The notes under the pieces: model-generated
The model's database searches: none
Seen by the model: only the letters and a program-made list of their open reading frames with translations
Told to the model about the DNA's origin: nothing
Part shown: in pieces, positions 33,426 to 43,796 of the stretch
How the letters are laid out: each line of letters starts with the position of its first letter
Position numbering within the stretch: position 1 is the stretch's first letter
Translations under genes and position numbers: made by a program
Source: Pueribacillus sp041725775
GTDB taxonomy: Bacteria > Bacillota > Bacilli > Bacillales > UBA6769
Length of the DNA stretch: 64,000 bases
Direction of reading: 5' to 3'
Assembly: GCF_041725775.1 (NCBI RefSeq)
Contig: NZ_JBEUEL010000015.1
Span: forward strand, 1-64,000

Positions 33426-36400
33426 TTACTCTTGAACGATTAACGCTTCTTCGGTTTCTACGTCCGATGTTACTAGATCATCGGCCTCGCTTTTCACTTG
33501 AATTGTGCGGTAGCGAGACATACCTGTACCAGCTGGAACGAGTTTTCCAATAATTACGTTCTCTTTCAATCCGAGAAGCTCATCGACTTTTCCTTTTATC
33601 GCTGCGTCGGTTAGGACTCTCGTTGTTTCTTGGAAAGACGCTGCTGATAAGAATGAATCTGTTTCAAGAGATGCCTTCGTTATTCCGAGCAATACAGGAC
33701 GTGCTGTCGCTGGACGCCCACCATTGAGCAAGACTTCTTTGTTCACGTCTTTAAATGTATGGACATCGAGCAATGCTCCTGGTAAAACATCCGTGTCACC
33801 CGAATCGATTACACGTACTTTACGCATCATTTGACGAACCATAACTTCGATATGTTTATCGCCAATTTCAACCCCTTGCATGCGATATACTTTTTGTACT
33901 TCGCGGAGCAAGTAAGACTGAACGCCTTCTACACCTGTAATGCGGATCAATTCTTTCGGATCAATCGAACCTTCGGTAATTTCTTGGCCACCGATGACTT
34001 CATCCCCGATCGCGACTTTAATTCTCGCACCGTATGGGATTGTGTAATTACGTGTTTCGATATCGCCTTGAACAACAACTTCCCGTTTATCTTTCGTATC
34101 CGTAATATCAACGACTTTCCCGTCAAGCTCACTAATAACTGCTTGCCCTTTCGGATTTCGAGCTTCAAATAATTCTTGAATTCTCGGTAAACCTTGTGTA
34201 ATGTCGTCGCCCGCGACGCCGCCTGTATGGAATGTTCTCATTGTTAGCTGCGTGCCTGGTTCTCCGATCGACTGCGCAGCAATAATTCCGACAGCTTCAC
34301 CGACTTCAACATCAGCACCTGTAGCTAAGTTACGACCGTAACATTTTTTACAAACGCCATGTCTTGATTCGCATGTAAATACGGAACGAATATGAACTTC
34401 CTCAATTCCAGAGTCAACTATCTTCATTGCAATGTCTTCCGTAATTTGCTTATCTTTCTTAACAAACACTTCGCCCGTCTCTGGATGCTTCACTGTTCGG
34501 AATGCCGTTCTGCCGACGAGGCGATCGTACAAGCTTTCGATCACTTCGCTTCCTTCCTGAATCGCAGTAATCGGAAGACCACGGTCTGTTCCACAGTCAT
34601 CTTCTCTTACGATAACGTCTTGCGCTACGTCAACGAGACGACGTGTTAAGTAGCCTGAGTCAGCTGTTTTTAGTGCTGTGTCCGCAAGCCCTTTTCTCGC
34701 ACCGTGAGTTGATATAAAGTACTCCAACACCGTTAAGCCTTCACGGAAACTCGATTTGATCGGTAGCTCAATAATTCGACCAGCCGGGTTGGCCATTAAA
34801 CCACGCATACCTGCAAGTTGCGTAAAGTTTGACGGATTTCCTCTCGCGCCAGAGTCACTCATCATAAAGATCGGGTTTAAGCTGTCAAGCGATGCCATGA
34901 GGCGATCTTGAATCGTATCTTTTGCTTCACTCCAAATTGAGATGACACGTTCATATCGCTCTTCTTCTGTAATAAGGCCTCGGCGAAATTGCTTTAACAC
35001 CTTCTCGACTTTTTCTTCTGCTTCATCTAAAATTTCTTGTTTTTCAGGGAGGACAACGACGTCAGTGATACCGACTGTAATCCCTGCTTGTGTTGAGTAT
35101 TTAAAGCCGAGATCTTTCATAAGATCAAGCATTCTTGATGTTTCAGTTACTTTAAAACGCTTGAACACTTCGGCTATTATTTTTCCGAGTATTCCTTTTT
35201 TGAACGGCGGTACGAGTTCACGCTTTGCAATCTCTTCTTTTACGTCTACTCCCTTTTCAACAAAGTAACGATCAGGTGTTGCCTGTTGTAAGTTTTCGGT
35301 TGTTGGTTCATTGATATAAGGGAACGATTCCGGCATAATTTCGTTAAAAATAAGTTTCCCGATTGTCGTCAACAAGAGCTTTTGTTTTTGCTCTTCAGTA
35401 AATGATGTTTTACCGAGTGAATCGGCTCTCACTGCAACGCGTGTGTGCAAATCAACGTACCGATTTTGATAGGCAGTTAATGCTTCATTCGCATCTTTGA
35501 AAATTGAACCTTCACCGGTGGCACCTTTTTTCTCAATCGTCAAGTAATAATTACCGAGTACCATATCTTGAGATGGAGTCACAACAGGTTTACCGTCTTT
35601 TGGATTTAAAATGTTTTGTGCTGCAAGCATAAGCAGTCTTGCCTCTGCTTGCGCTTCAGCAGATAAAGGTACATGAACGGCCATTTGGTCACCGTCGAAG
35701 TCAGCATTATACGCTGTACAAACGAGCGGGTGAAGACGAATCGCTCGACCTTCAACGAGCATTGGCTCAAATGCTTGAATACCTAATCGGTGCAACGTTG
35801 GCGCACGATTCAAGAGAACAGGGTGTTCTTTGATCACTTCTTCAAGAACGTCCCACACTTCAGCGTGAAGTTTTTCTATTTTTCGCTTCGCACTTTTAAT
35901 ATTGTGCGCAAAACCTTTAGCAACAAGCTCTTTCATGACAAACGGCTTAAAAAGCTCTAGCGCCATTTCTTTCGGTAAGCCGCATTGGTACATTTTTAAG
36001 TTCGGTCCGACAACTATGACAGAGCGTCCAGAATAGTCAACACGCTTTCCAAGCAAATTTTGTCTAAAGCGACCTTGCTTTCCTTTTAACATATGGGAAA
36101 GCGATTTTAACGGACGGTTACCTGGTCCTGTTACAGGACGACCACGGCGTCCGTTGTCAATGAGCGCGTCAACCGCTTCTTGCAACATCCGCTTCTCGTT
36201 TTGCACGATAATGTTCGGTGCACCTAAATCAAGAAGACGTTTTAAACGGTTGTTCCGGTTAATCACACGTCGATACAAATCGTTTAAATCCGACGTCGCA
36301 AAGCGTCCGCCGTCAAGTTGTACCATCGGACGAAGTTCTGGTGGGATGACTGGTAATACGTCAAGAACCATCCATTCAGGCATGTTTTTTGAATTGCGGA

Positions 36401-37046
36401 ACGCCTCTAACACTTCTAAGCGCTTAATCGCTCTCGTACGTCTTTGACCTTGAATTGTTTTCAATTCTTCTTTTAATTCATCCACTTCTTTTTCGAGGTC
36501 AACATCTTGAAGAAGTTTTTTAATCGCTTCTGCACCCATTTGTGCCGTAAACGATTGTCCATATTTTTCGCGGTAGACACGATATTCTTTTTCAGACAGA
36601 AGTTGCTTTCTTTCAAGCGCTGTGTCACCCGGATCGGTTACGACGTATGATGCAAAATAGATAATCTCCTCCAGAGCACGTGGCGACATATCAAGAAGTA
36701 GACCCATTCTACTCGGTATTCCTTTGAAATACCAAATATGGGAAACAGGGGCAGCAAGTTCGATGTGCCCCATTCGTTCTCTTCTTACTTTTGCCCGCGT
36801 CACTTCGACCCCGCATCGATCACAGACGACACCTTTGTATCTAACACGCTTGTACTTTCCGCAATGACATTCCCAATCTTTTGTCGGTCCGAAAATCCGT
36901 TCGCAAAAAAGACCGTCTTTTTCAGGTTTTAACGTACGGTAGTTAATCGTTTCAGGCTTTTTTACCTCTCCTCTTGACCATGAGCGAATTTTGTTAGGTG
37001 AAGCTAAACCAATTTTCATATACTCAAAATTGTTAACATCTATCAA
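33426..37046 (-). CDS. rpoC: DNA-directed RNA polymerase subunit beta'
   Basis: Beta' carries the catalytic magnesium site of RNA polymerase. The 1206-residue product has the N-terminal zinc ribbon (CHCGKY and CDRCG at about 60-78), the absolutely conserved NADFDGDQM (about 448-456), the bridge helix and trigger-loop region (TRTF-HTGG in the C-terminal third) and the second zinc site around CESRHGVCKKC. The start is TTG, with GGGAGGT 9 bases upstream, as in B. subtilis. It lies 51 bases after rpoB. Confidence 0.98.
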   Translation of the reverse strand: MIDVNNFEYMKIGLASPNKIRSWSRGEVKKPETINYRTLKPEKDGLFCERIFGPTKDWECHCGKYKRVRYKGVVCDRCGVEVTRAKVRRERMGHIELAAPVSHIWYFKGIPSRMGLLLDMSPRALEEIIYFASYVVTDPGDTALERKQLLSEKEYRVYREKYGQSFTAQMGAEAIKKLLQDVDLEKEVDELKEELKTIQGQRRTRAIKRLEVLEAFRNSKNMPEWMVLDVLPVIPPELRPMVQLDGGRFATSDLNDLYRRVINRNNRLKRLLDLGAPNIIVQNEKRMLQEAVDALIDNGRRGRPVTGPGNRPLKSLSHMLKGKQGRFRQNLLGKRVDYSGRSVIVVGPNLKMYQCGLPKEMALELFKPFVMKELVAKGFAHNIKSAKRKIEKLHAEVWDVLEEVIKEHPVLLNRAPTLHRLGIQAFEPMLVEGRAIRLHPLVCTAYNADFDGDQMAVHVPLSAEAQAEARLLMLAAQNILNPKDGKPVVTPSQDMVLGNYYLTIEKKGATGEGSIFKDANEALTAYQNRYVDLHTRVAVRADSLGKTSFTEEQKQKLLLTTIGKLIFNEIMPESFPYINEPTTENLQQATPDRYFVEKGVDVKEEIAKRELVPPFKKGILGKIIAEVFKRFKVTETSRMLDLMKDLGFKYSTQAGITVGITDVVVLPEKQEILDEAEEKVEKVLKQFRRGLITEEERYERVISIWSEAKDTIQDRLMASLDSLNPIFMMSDSGARGNPSNFTQLAGMRGLMANPAGRIIELPIKSSFREGLTVLEYFISTHGARKGLADTALKTADSGYLTRRLVDVAQDVIVREDDCGTDRGLPITAIQEGSEVIESLYDRLVGRTAFRTVKHPETGEVFVKKDKQITEDIAMKIVDSGIEEVHIRSVFTCESRHGVCKKCYGRNLATGADVEVGEAVGIIAAQSIGEPGTQLTMRTFHTGGVAGDDITQGLPRIQELFEARNPKGQAVISELDGKVVDITDTKDKREVVVQGDIETRNYTIPYGARIKVAIGDEVIGGQEITEGSIDPKELIRITGVEGVQSYLLREVQKVYRMQGVEIGDKHIEVMVRQMMRKVRVIDSGDTDVLPGALLDVHTFKDVNKEVLLNGGRPATARPVLLGITKASLETDSFLSAASFQETTRVLTDAAIKGKVDELLGLKENVIIGKLVPAGTGMSRYRTIQVKSEADDLVTSDVETEEALIVQE

Positions 37047-37097
37047 AGGGGCTACCTCCCTTTCTATTCCAGTTGCTTAACTTTTTTACGCAGAAAA

Positions 37098-40000
37098 CTA
37101 CTCACTCGTACCGACTGATTCCGCCTGCAAATTTAACCGGTCATTCGTTGGGTCATCTTCATCGTCAAGCTCTTTCATTTCAATTTCTTCATTATCACCC
37201 GATAAAATTTTGACGTCCATTCCGAGACTTTGCAGTTCTTTAATCAATACTTTAAACGATTCTGGTACACCCGGTTCAGGGACATTCTCGCCTTTAACGA
37301 TCGCTTCATATGTTTTTACACGTCCGACAACGTCGTCCGATTTTACGGTAAGGATTTCTTGAAGAGTATAAGCTGCACCGTACGCTTCAAGTGCCCAAAC
37401 TTCCATTTCCCCAAATCGCTGTCCGCCAAATTGCGCTTTTCCTCCAAGTGGCTGTTGCGTAACGAGAGAATATGGCCCTGTTGAACGAGCGTGAAGCTTG
37501 TCATCAACCATATGCGCTAGCTTAATCATGTACATGACACCGACAGATACACGATTATCAAAAGGTTCACCTGTTCTACCGTCATATAAAATTGTTTTTC
37601 CGTCACGAGGCAAGCCTGCTTCTTCAAGTGTATCCCAGACATCTTGCTCATTCGCTCCGTCAAATACGGGTGTGGCTACGTGAATGTTTAAGTGCCGTGC
37701 TGCCATTCCTAAATGAAGCTCAAGCACTTGCCCAATGTTCATCCGTGAAGGTACCCCAAGTGGATTAAGCATGACATCGATCGGCGTACCGTCTGGTAAA
37801 TAAGGCATATCTTCTTCCGGCAAAATTTTTGAAATCACACCTTTGTTTCCGTGACGACCTGCCATTTTATCGCCTTCATGAATTTTACGTTTTTGGACAA
37901 TATATACTCGTACGAGCTGATTGACTCCCGGTGGAAGTTCATCCCCGTCTTCACGGTTAAACACTTTGACATCTAGGACTATCCCATCCCCACCGTGCGG
38001 AACACGTAACGACGTATCACGAACTTCTCTTGCTTTTTCACCAAAAATGGCATGCAAGAGACGTTCTTCAGCTGTTAACTCTGTCACACCTTTCGGTGTT
38101 ACTTTTCCGACGAGAATGTCGCCATCGCGCACTTCCGCTCCGATGCGAATAATTCCGCGTTCGTCAAGGTTACGAAGCGCATCCTCTCCTACGTTCGGTA
38201 TATCACGTGTAATCTCTTCTGGCCCTAGTTTCGTATCACGTGCTTCGGATTCGTATTCTTCGATGTGAATTGACGTATAAACGTCATCTTTCACGAGTCG
38301 CTCACTCATAATAATCGCGTCTTCGTAGTTATAGCCTTCCCACGTCATAAAAGCAACGAGTACGTTACGTCCGAGAGCAAGCTCACCTTTTTCCATTGAA
38401 GGACCATCAGCCAAAATCTCACCTTTTTCTACACGCTCACCTTTTTGAACGAGTGGACGTTGGTTATAGCTAGTGCCTTGGTTTGAACGTAAAAACTTTT
38501 GCAGATTATATTTATCAAGGTCACCTTCAACTTCTTTTCCGTCGACATTTTGGATGCTTCTCACCCAAATCTCGGAAGCGGTCACACGTTCTACGATGCC
38601 ATCACGCTTACAAATTACAGCTGAGCCTGAATCTTTTGCAGAGACGTGTTCAATTCCAGTTCCGACAAGCGGCGCTTCTGGTACAAGAAGTGGTACAGCC
38701 TGACGCTGCATGTTTGCTCCCATGAGTGCACGGTTTGAGTCGTCATTTTCCAAGAAAGGAATGCACGCTGTAGCTGCTGAAACGACTTGCTTTGGCGAAA
38801 CGTCCATATAATCAATTAAATCACGCTTAAAAACAGCATTATCACCACGAAAACGAGCATAAACACTTTCGTCTACAAATGTGCCATCATCGTTAAGCTT
38901 TTCGTTCGCTTGAGCAACGATATAATTGTCTTCTTCATCCGCTGTTAAGTAATCTATACGATCCGTTACTTTTCCCGTCTCAGGGTCAACACGGCGATAC
39001 GGCGTTTCAATAAATCCGTACTTATTTACCTTTGCATACGTTGACAACGAGTTAATTAAGCCGATGTTCGGTCCTTCCGGCGTTTCAATTGGACACATTC
39101 TACCGTAGTGAGAGTAATGTACGTCACGTACTTCCATACCAGCACGCTCACGTGTTAATCCACCTGGACCTAATGCAGACAAACGACGTTTATGCGTCAG
39201 CTCCGCCAGCGGATTCGTCTGGTCCATAAATTGAGACAGCTGTGAGCTTCCGAAAAACTCTTTTATCGATGCAATTACTGGACGTATGTTTATGAGAGCT
39301 TGTGGCGTAATGACGTTCGTATCTTGAATCGACATCCGCTCACGAACGACGCGTTCCATACGAGAAAGACCAATTCTAAATTGGTTTTGCAATAACTCAC
39401 CGACTGAGCGGAGACGGCGATTTCCTAAATGATCGATATCATCTGTATCGCCAACATCATGAAGTAGATTAAAGAAGTAATTAACAGATGCAATGATATC
39501 TTCTGGCGTAATGTTTTTTACACTCTCTTCAATACCACCATTACCAATGACATTTATTACTTTTTCACTGTCAGTATCATCCGGAGCGAAAATTTTAATG
39601 GATTGAACATTCACATCAACGTCATCAACGACCCCGCCGAACGGTCGGAACGTACGAAAACCTACATTGTTTTCCAATAAAGGTAAGATTTTGTCAAGTA
39701 ATCTACGATCGAGAACATCACCGACATCTGCAATCACTTCACCTGTGTCAGGATCAATTAATTTTTCGGCTAACCGTTGATTAAATAGACGGTTTTTAAT
39801 ATGAAGTTTTTTATTAATCTTGTAGCGTCCGACATTCGCTAGATCGTATCGTTTCGGATCAAAAAAGCGAGATTCAATTAAATTTTTAGCATTATCGATC
39901 GTTGGCGGCTCGCCTGGACGCAAACGCTCGTAAATTTCAATCAACGCTTTTTCCGGGCTGTCGGTATTATCTTTTTCTAACGTATTTCTTAAAAATTCGT

Positions 40001-40640
40001 CTTCCCCTAGAAGGTCGATGATTTCTTGATCAGAGCCAAACCCTAATGCTCTTAATAATACTGTAATCGGAATCTTCCGAGTCCGATCAATTCTGACGTA
40101 CACAATATCTTTTGCATCAGTCTCGAACTCGAGCCATGCTCCACGGTTTGGTATAACGGTAGCCGTAAAGCCGCGCTTCCCGTTTTTATCTAGCTTTTCA
40201 CTATAATACACACTTGGTGAACGGACAAGCTGAGAAACGATGACCCGTTCAGCTCCATTAATGATAAACGTTCCATTTTCCGTCATAAGCGGAAAGTCAC
40301 CCATAAACACTTCTTGTTCTTTAACTTCTCCTGTTTCCTTGTTTATGAGCCTAACCTTTACACGAAGTGGTGCTGAATACGTAACATCACGTTCCTTCGC
40401 TTCTTCTACCGAATACTTCGCTTCGCCGAGACTATAATCGACGAATTCTAGCACGAGATTCCCCGTAAAATCTTCAATCGGAGAAATGTCCTGAAACATC
40501 TCGCGCAAACCCTCATCAAGAAACCATTGATACGATGCGGTTTGAATCTCGATAAGATTTGGAAGCTCCAATACTTCATTGATTCTTGCATACGATCTTC
40601 TTTGGCGGTGGCGTCCATACTGAACTAGTTGACCTGTCAA
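37098..40640 (-). CDS. rpoB: DNA-directed RNA polymerase subunit beta
   Basis: Beta forms the other jaw of the polymerase active cleft and the rifampicin pocket. The product (about 1180 residues) has the rifampicin cluster FGSSQLSQFMDQTNPLAEL-THKRRLSALGPGG with all usual sensitive-type residues, GRHGNKGV and the C-terminal SFKVLIKELQSLGMDV. I start at TTG 40640 (LTGQLVQYG), 7 bases after AAGGGGTG, as in B. subtilis; a GTG nine bases upstream overlaps that site. The acidic C-terminal tail is normal for Bacillota. Confidence 0.98.
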   Translation of the reverse strand: MTGQLVQYGRHRQRRSYARINEVLELPNLIEIQTASYQWFLDEGLREMFQDISPIEDFTGNLVLEFVDYSLGEAKYSVEEAKERDVTYSAPLRVKVRLINKETGEVKEQEVFMGDFPLMTENGTFIINGAERVIVSQLVRSPSVYYSEKLDKNGKRGFTATVIPNRGAWLEFETDAKDIVYVRIDRTRKIPITVLLRALGFGSDQEIIDLLGEDEFLRNTLEKDNTDSPEKALIEIYERLRPGEPPTIDNAKNLIESRFFDPKRYDLANVGRYKINKKLHIKNRLFNQRLAEKLIDPDTGEVIADVGDVLDRRLLDKILPLLENNVGFRTFRPFGGVVDDVDVNVQSIKIFAPDDTDSEKVINVIGNGGIEESVKNITPEDIIASVNYFFNLLHDVGDTDDIDHLGNRRLRSVGELLQNQFRIGLSRMERVVRERMSIQDTNVITPQALINIRPVIASIKEFFGSSQLSQFMDQTNPLAELTHKRRLSALGPGGLTRERAGMEVRDVHYSHYGRMCPIETPEGPNIGLINSLSTYAKVNKYGFIETPYRRVDPETGKVTDRIDYLTADEEDNYIVAQANEKLNDDGTFVDESVYARFRGDNAVFKRDLIDYMDVSPKQVVSAATACIPFLENDDSNRALMGANMQRQAVPLLVPEAPLVGTGIEHVSAKDSGSAVICKRDGIVERVTASEIWVRSIQNVDGKEVEGDLDKYNLQKFLRSNQGTSYNQRPLVQKGERVEKGEILADGPSMEKGELALGRNVLVAFMTWEGYNYEDAIIMSERLVKDDVYTSIHIEEYESEARDTKLGPEEITRDIPNVGEDALRNLDERGIIRIGAEVRDGDILVGKVTPKGVTELTAEERLLHAIFGEKAREVRDTSLRVPHGGDGIVLDVKVFNREDGDELPPGVNQLVRVYIVQKRKIHEGDKMAGRHGNKGVISKILPEEDMPYLPDGTPIDVMLNPLGVPSRMNIGQVLELHLGMAARHLNIHVATPVFDGANEQDVWDTLEEAGLPRDGKTILYDGRTGEPFDNRVSVGVMYMIKLAHMVDDKLHARSTGPYSLVTQQPLGGKAQFGGQRFGEMEVWALEAYGAAYTLQEILTVKSDDVVGRVKTYEAIVKGENVPEPGVPESFKVLIKELQSLGMDVKILSGDNEEIEMKELDDEDDPTNDRLNLQAESVGTSE

Positions 40641-41063
40641 CTCATTCACCCCTTAAATCATGCATTTTAATGTCATGGACTCGCTCATGGAAATTTTACC
40701 AAATGGCAAGTCTAAAGCGTAGACAGAATTGTCGTTGCGACTTCTTTACTATTAAATCAAAAAATTCGCGCTCCACTATGACACAGCGCCTCAAACACTT
40801 AGACTACCAACGAGATTTTAGGACATGGGCGTTCGTTCTATTATGTATAGAACAAAAAATAAAAGGGCAATCCAAGCATCATTTCCCCTTTACATTTCTA
40901 ATTATGTTAGTCTTCCCAAATCTCTTTTTATTTATACATGACAAAAAGAACCTTCTCACATAACCTTTTTAAAATATGAAAGGCGTTATTTGCCTAAGGA
41001 ACGGTGAAGGATCTTTCGTCTGTCTTTCATAGAATTGACGGTCTTAAGCGTTAGCATTACATA
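40641..41063. other. rpoB leader and amidase-rpoB divergent region
   Basis: About 400 bases form the untranslated leader between the candidate rpoBC promoter and rpoB. I see no coding frame on either strand beyond chance and no strong terminator. Confidence 0.45.
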
Positions 41064-41092
41064 ATGCTATCACATTTATAACTAGGAGTCAA
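41064..41092 (-). promoter_or_regulatory. Candidate rpoBC promoter with overlapping palindrome
   Basis: Minus strand TTGACT (41087-41092), 17-base spacer ending TGA, TAGCAT (41064-41069). The -10 lies inside the palindrome TAGCATTA-CA-TAATGCTA (41052-41069), a possible operator. Confidence 0.55.
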
Positions 41093-41234
41093 TAATATAT
41101 TTATCCTCAAAAAAAATTAAGGGTTGAAACTTTTATATTAATTTTCTGAATATTTATTGTATTGTTGCTTTTATTCAACTATGATTAATCTTTAAGCATT
41201 TAAAAACATTTTTTATTTGAAGGAGTGTAATTTT

Positions 41235-42689
41235 ATGATTGCTGAGCGATCAAAAAGTGATTTGCTTGATTTGGATGCTTCGTCCATTGCACAACATATT
41301 CGAGCCGGTCGCATAAGTTCCTATGAAGCAACGAAAACATACATTCAGCATATCAAACATATGAACGAACGTATTAATTGCTTAGTAGAAGAGCGATTTG
41401 ATGAAGCGTTACGAGAAGCAAAAAAATGTGACAATGGACTGAAAGAAGGGGCTGTAAAAGGACAGTTGTTTGGAGTCCCAATTGCTGTAAAAGATATGTT
41501 TAATGTGGCAGGTATGAGAACAACTTCAGGACTAGTCCATAGAGCAAATACACTTGAATCAGAAGATTCCGAAGTCGTTCGACGATTGAAACGTGAAGGT
41601 GCTATCATTATCGGAAAAACGAATACAGGAGTGCTTGGGTTACATTTTGAATCATCGAATAAAATACATGGAACGACGAACAACCCGTGGGATCAATCAC
41701 GAACAGCTGGAGGTTCGAGTGGGGGATGTGCAGCTCTCGTCGCAAGCGGAGGTGCAGCTGTAAGTGTCGGCTCTGATATATTCGGTTCACTACGAAATCC
41801 CGCTCACTTCAACGGTGTCATTACATTTAAATGCGGAGCATACCAGGTGTCGAACGAAGGACATATTCCATCACCTGCCGCTTATCCATTGCAAGAAGCA
41901 ATGCTCGGAATTGGAGCGTTAAGTAAATCTGTCGCAGATGCTGAACTTATAAACTCGATTATTGCGAACAATGTGCCACCAGAAGTTAACGTCGATGAAT
42001 TTCGCATCGTCATTCCAGAACCGAAATATAAGGTTTCAGAAGAAACGAGAGTAGCGCTCGATATAGTGCGCACCTATTTAAAAGAATCCTTTTCTGTTGA
42101 AACGAATATTGACGTTCCACATTTAAACCCGATGTTAACGATTGATCATTTGCAAATTTTATCAATCGATGGGGGAAAGGATGTTTGGCCGATCGCATTT
42201 GACAACGATGAACGCTTTCCAATTTTCCGAACGTTAGTACAAGAATTAGTGAAAAAAAATACGGATTATGATTACTTTTTCTTAAAAACGATGGCTCTCG
42301 GGAAAGTTGGGACTGTTCTTTTCGGTACGAATTCGAAAAAAATCGGAGGGTTAGAAAGAAAAATTGCAGAGAAAATCGCGGACGCTAACCGTTTTTTAGA
42401 CAAAACCATTTTACTCTTGCCGTCATACCCGACACCAGCTAAAAAACACCGTAAACTTGACGGCGAAGTGTTTTCGAATCGCTTGCAAGTATTAACAAAA
42501 ATGCCATATACGAGTTATGCTAACGTCCTCGGTTTACCAGCATTATCCGTTCCAATTACAGAGGATAAAGACGGATTGCCGATTAGCTTACAACTCATCA
42601 GCCGAATCGGAAATGAAAAAGCATTGTTTCACTTTGGTACACTGCTTGAAAAAGAATTTCGCGGTTACAAACGCGCCAAGCATATATAA
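41235..42689 (+). CDS. Amidase-signature family hydrolase
   Basis: Amidase-signature enzymes hydrolyse amides with a Ser-cisSer-Lys triad. The product (484 residues from ATG 41235, with AGGAG 9 bases upstream) has the lysine in GVPIAVKDMF (about 80-89), the cis-serine in TAGGSSGG (about 153-160) and the nucleophile region GSDIFGSLRNPAHFNG (about 171-186). The usual GG before the nucleophile serine reads FG here. The substrate is unknown; the gene is not gatA, since no gatC/gatB lie nearby. It sits on the plus strand between rsmC and rpoB, against the direction of all neighbours, suggesting insertion into an otherwise conserved block. Confidence 0.85.
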   Translation: MIAERSKSDLLDLDASSIAQHIRAGRISSYEATKTYIQHIKHMNERINCLVEERFDEALREAKKCDNGLKEGAVKGQLFGVPIAVKDMFNVAGMRTTSGLVHRANTLESEDSEVVRRLKREGAIIIGKTNTGVLGLHFESSNKIHGTTNNPWDQSRTAGGSSGGCAALVASGGAAVSVGSDIFGSLRNPAHFNGVITFKCGAYQVSNEGHIPSPAAYPLQEAMLGIGALSKSVADAELINSIIANNVPPEVNVDEFRIVIPEPKYKVSEETRVALDIVRTYLKESFSVETNIDVPHLNPMLTIDHLQILSIDGGKDVWPIAFDNDERFPIFRTLVQELVKKNTDYDYFFLKTMALGKVGTVLFGTNSKKIGGLERKIAEKIADANRFLDKTILLLPSYPTPAKKHRKLDGEVFSNRLQVLTKMPYTSYANVLGLPALSVPITEDKDGLPISLQLISRIGNEKALFHFGTLLEKEFRGYKRAKHI

Positions 42690-42691
42690 GT

Positions 42692-43294
42692 TTAACGATG
42701 TTTTTTCGCACGAAAAATAAAATAGCCCTTTGATTTGTTAACGACATCAACGTCACCAAATAAAGAAATTAATTCTTTTTTGGCCGACGGAGCTCCTTGT
42801 TTTTTTTGAATAACGATCCAAAATTCACCTCCCGGTTCTAAATGCTCGTATGCTTGTCGAAACAATTCATAAACCACTTTTTTACCAGCTCGAATCGGTG
42901 GATTTGATAAAATCGCAGCAAAGTGTTTATCACGAATGTTTTCAAACAAATCGCTTTTCATCACTGAAACATTATTCACCCCGTTCGCTTGCCGATTTTT
43001 TTTAGCAAGCTCGATGGCACGCTCATTAACGTCTATCATAATAATGGCGCGATCAGGTGCTTGTTTTGCTAATGACAGCCCTATTGGTCCATATCCGCAG
43101 CCAACATCTAGAATCGGACCTTTTATGATAGGAAAATGAAACGATTCGAGTAAGAGCTTCGTTCCGAAGTCAACCGCATGCTTTGAAAACACACCAACAT
43201 CGGTCGTAAATACCATGTCATGGCCATTTATGTTGACATGAATACGTTGAGGCGCACTCTTTGCTGATGGTTTTTCTGAATAATAATGTTCCAA
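42692..43294 (-). CDS. rsmC: rRNA small-subunit methyltransferase RsmC-like (YbxB)
   Basis: This SAM-dependent methyltransferase, class I fold, is related to RsmC (16S G1207 methylation). The product has motif I LDVGCGYGPIGLSLA, the acidic MIDVNERA strand and the catalytic-type NPPIRAGKKV. The start is uncertain: TTG 43294 (11 bases after AAAGG) gives 200 residues and the expected SLEHYYSEKP start, GTG 43303 is an alternative, and the longer frame enters the rplL terminator. It ends two bases from the convergent amidase stop. Confidence 0.88.
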   Translation of the reverse strand: MEHYYSEKPSAKSAPQRIHVNINGHDMVFTTDVGVFSKHAVDFGTKLLLESFHFPIIKGPILDVGCGYGPIGLSLAKQAPDRAIIMIDVNERAIELAKKNRQANGVNNVSVMKSDLFENIRDKHFAAILSNPPIRAGKKVVYELFRQAYEHLEPGGEFWIVIQKKQGAPSAKKELISLFGDVDVVNKSKGYFIFRAKKHR

Positions 43295-43329
43295 GCTACT
43301 CACTACCTTTCTCTTAACGTATAAAACAA

Positions 43330-43360
43330 CAGGGTATACCAATCCCCTTGGTATACCCTG
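43330..43360 (-). terminator. Terminator after rplL
   Basis: CAGGGTATACCAA (43330-43342) pairs perfectly with 43348-43360, a 13-bp stem with a 5-base loop. The minus-strand tail reads TTGTTTTAT. Partial read-through would supply rsmC. Confidence 0.88.
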
Positions 43361-43372
43361 ATTTCAATATCC

Positions 43373-43738
43373 TTATTTAAGTTCGACACCAGCGCCGACT
43401 TCTTCAAGCTTCGCTTTAATTTCTTCAGCTTCTTCTTTTTCAACGCCTTCTTTAACTGGTTTTGGAGCGTTATCAACAAGTTCTTTCGCTTCTTTCAAGC
43501 CGAGACCTGTTATTTCACGCACAACTTTAATCACTTTAATTTTGCTTGCACCAGCATCCTCAAGAACAACATCAAATTCTGATTGTTCTTCTGCACCGCC
43601 ACCTGCAGCAGCACCGCCTGCAACTGCAACAGGCGCAGCAGCTGTTACACCGAATTCTTCTTCAATTGCTTTTACAAGCTCGTTAAGTTCTAATACGGTC
43701 ATTTCTTTTATTGCTTCAATAATTTGATCTTTACTCAT
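43373..43738 (-). CDS. rplL: 50S ribosomal protein L7/L12
   Basis: L7/L12 forms the mobile stalk that recruits translational GTPases. The 121-residue product has the N-terminal dimerisation helix pair, an Ala/Gly-rich hinge (about 33-50) and the C-terminal domain with KIKVIKVVREITGLGLKEAKELVD read across 68-91. It follows rplJ by 58 bases. Confidence 0.98.
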   Translation of the reverse strand: MSKDQIIEAIKEMTVLELNELVKAIEEEFGVTAAAPVAVAGGAAAGGGAEEQSEFDVVLEDAGASKIKVIKVVREITGLGLKEAKELVDNAPKPVKEGVEKEEAEEIKAKLEEVGAGVELK

Positions 43739-43796
43739 GATTACATGTTCCTCCTTAATTGATATACTTTCGTTTCTTTGTTAGGCAAAGATAAAC

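Noticed and set aside
40641..41063. Small plus-strand ORF upstream of the amidase (about 40586-40963)
   Set aside because: It begins inside the rpoB coding region on the opposite strand, has no ribosome binding site and a random-looking translation.
41235..42689. Amidase as GatA of the Glu-tRNA(Gln) amidotransferase
   Set aside because: No gatC or gatB lies nearby, and the sequence around the nucleophile resembles general amidases with NPAHF rather than GatA.
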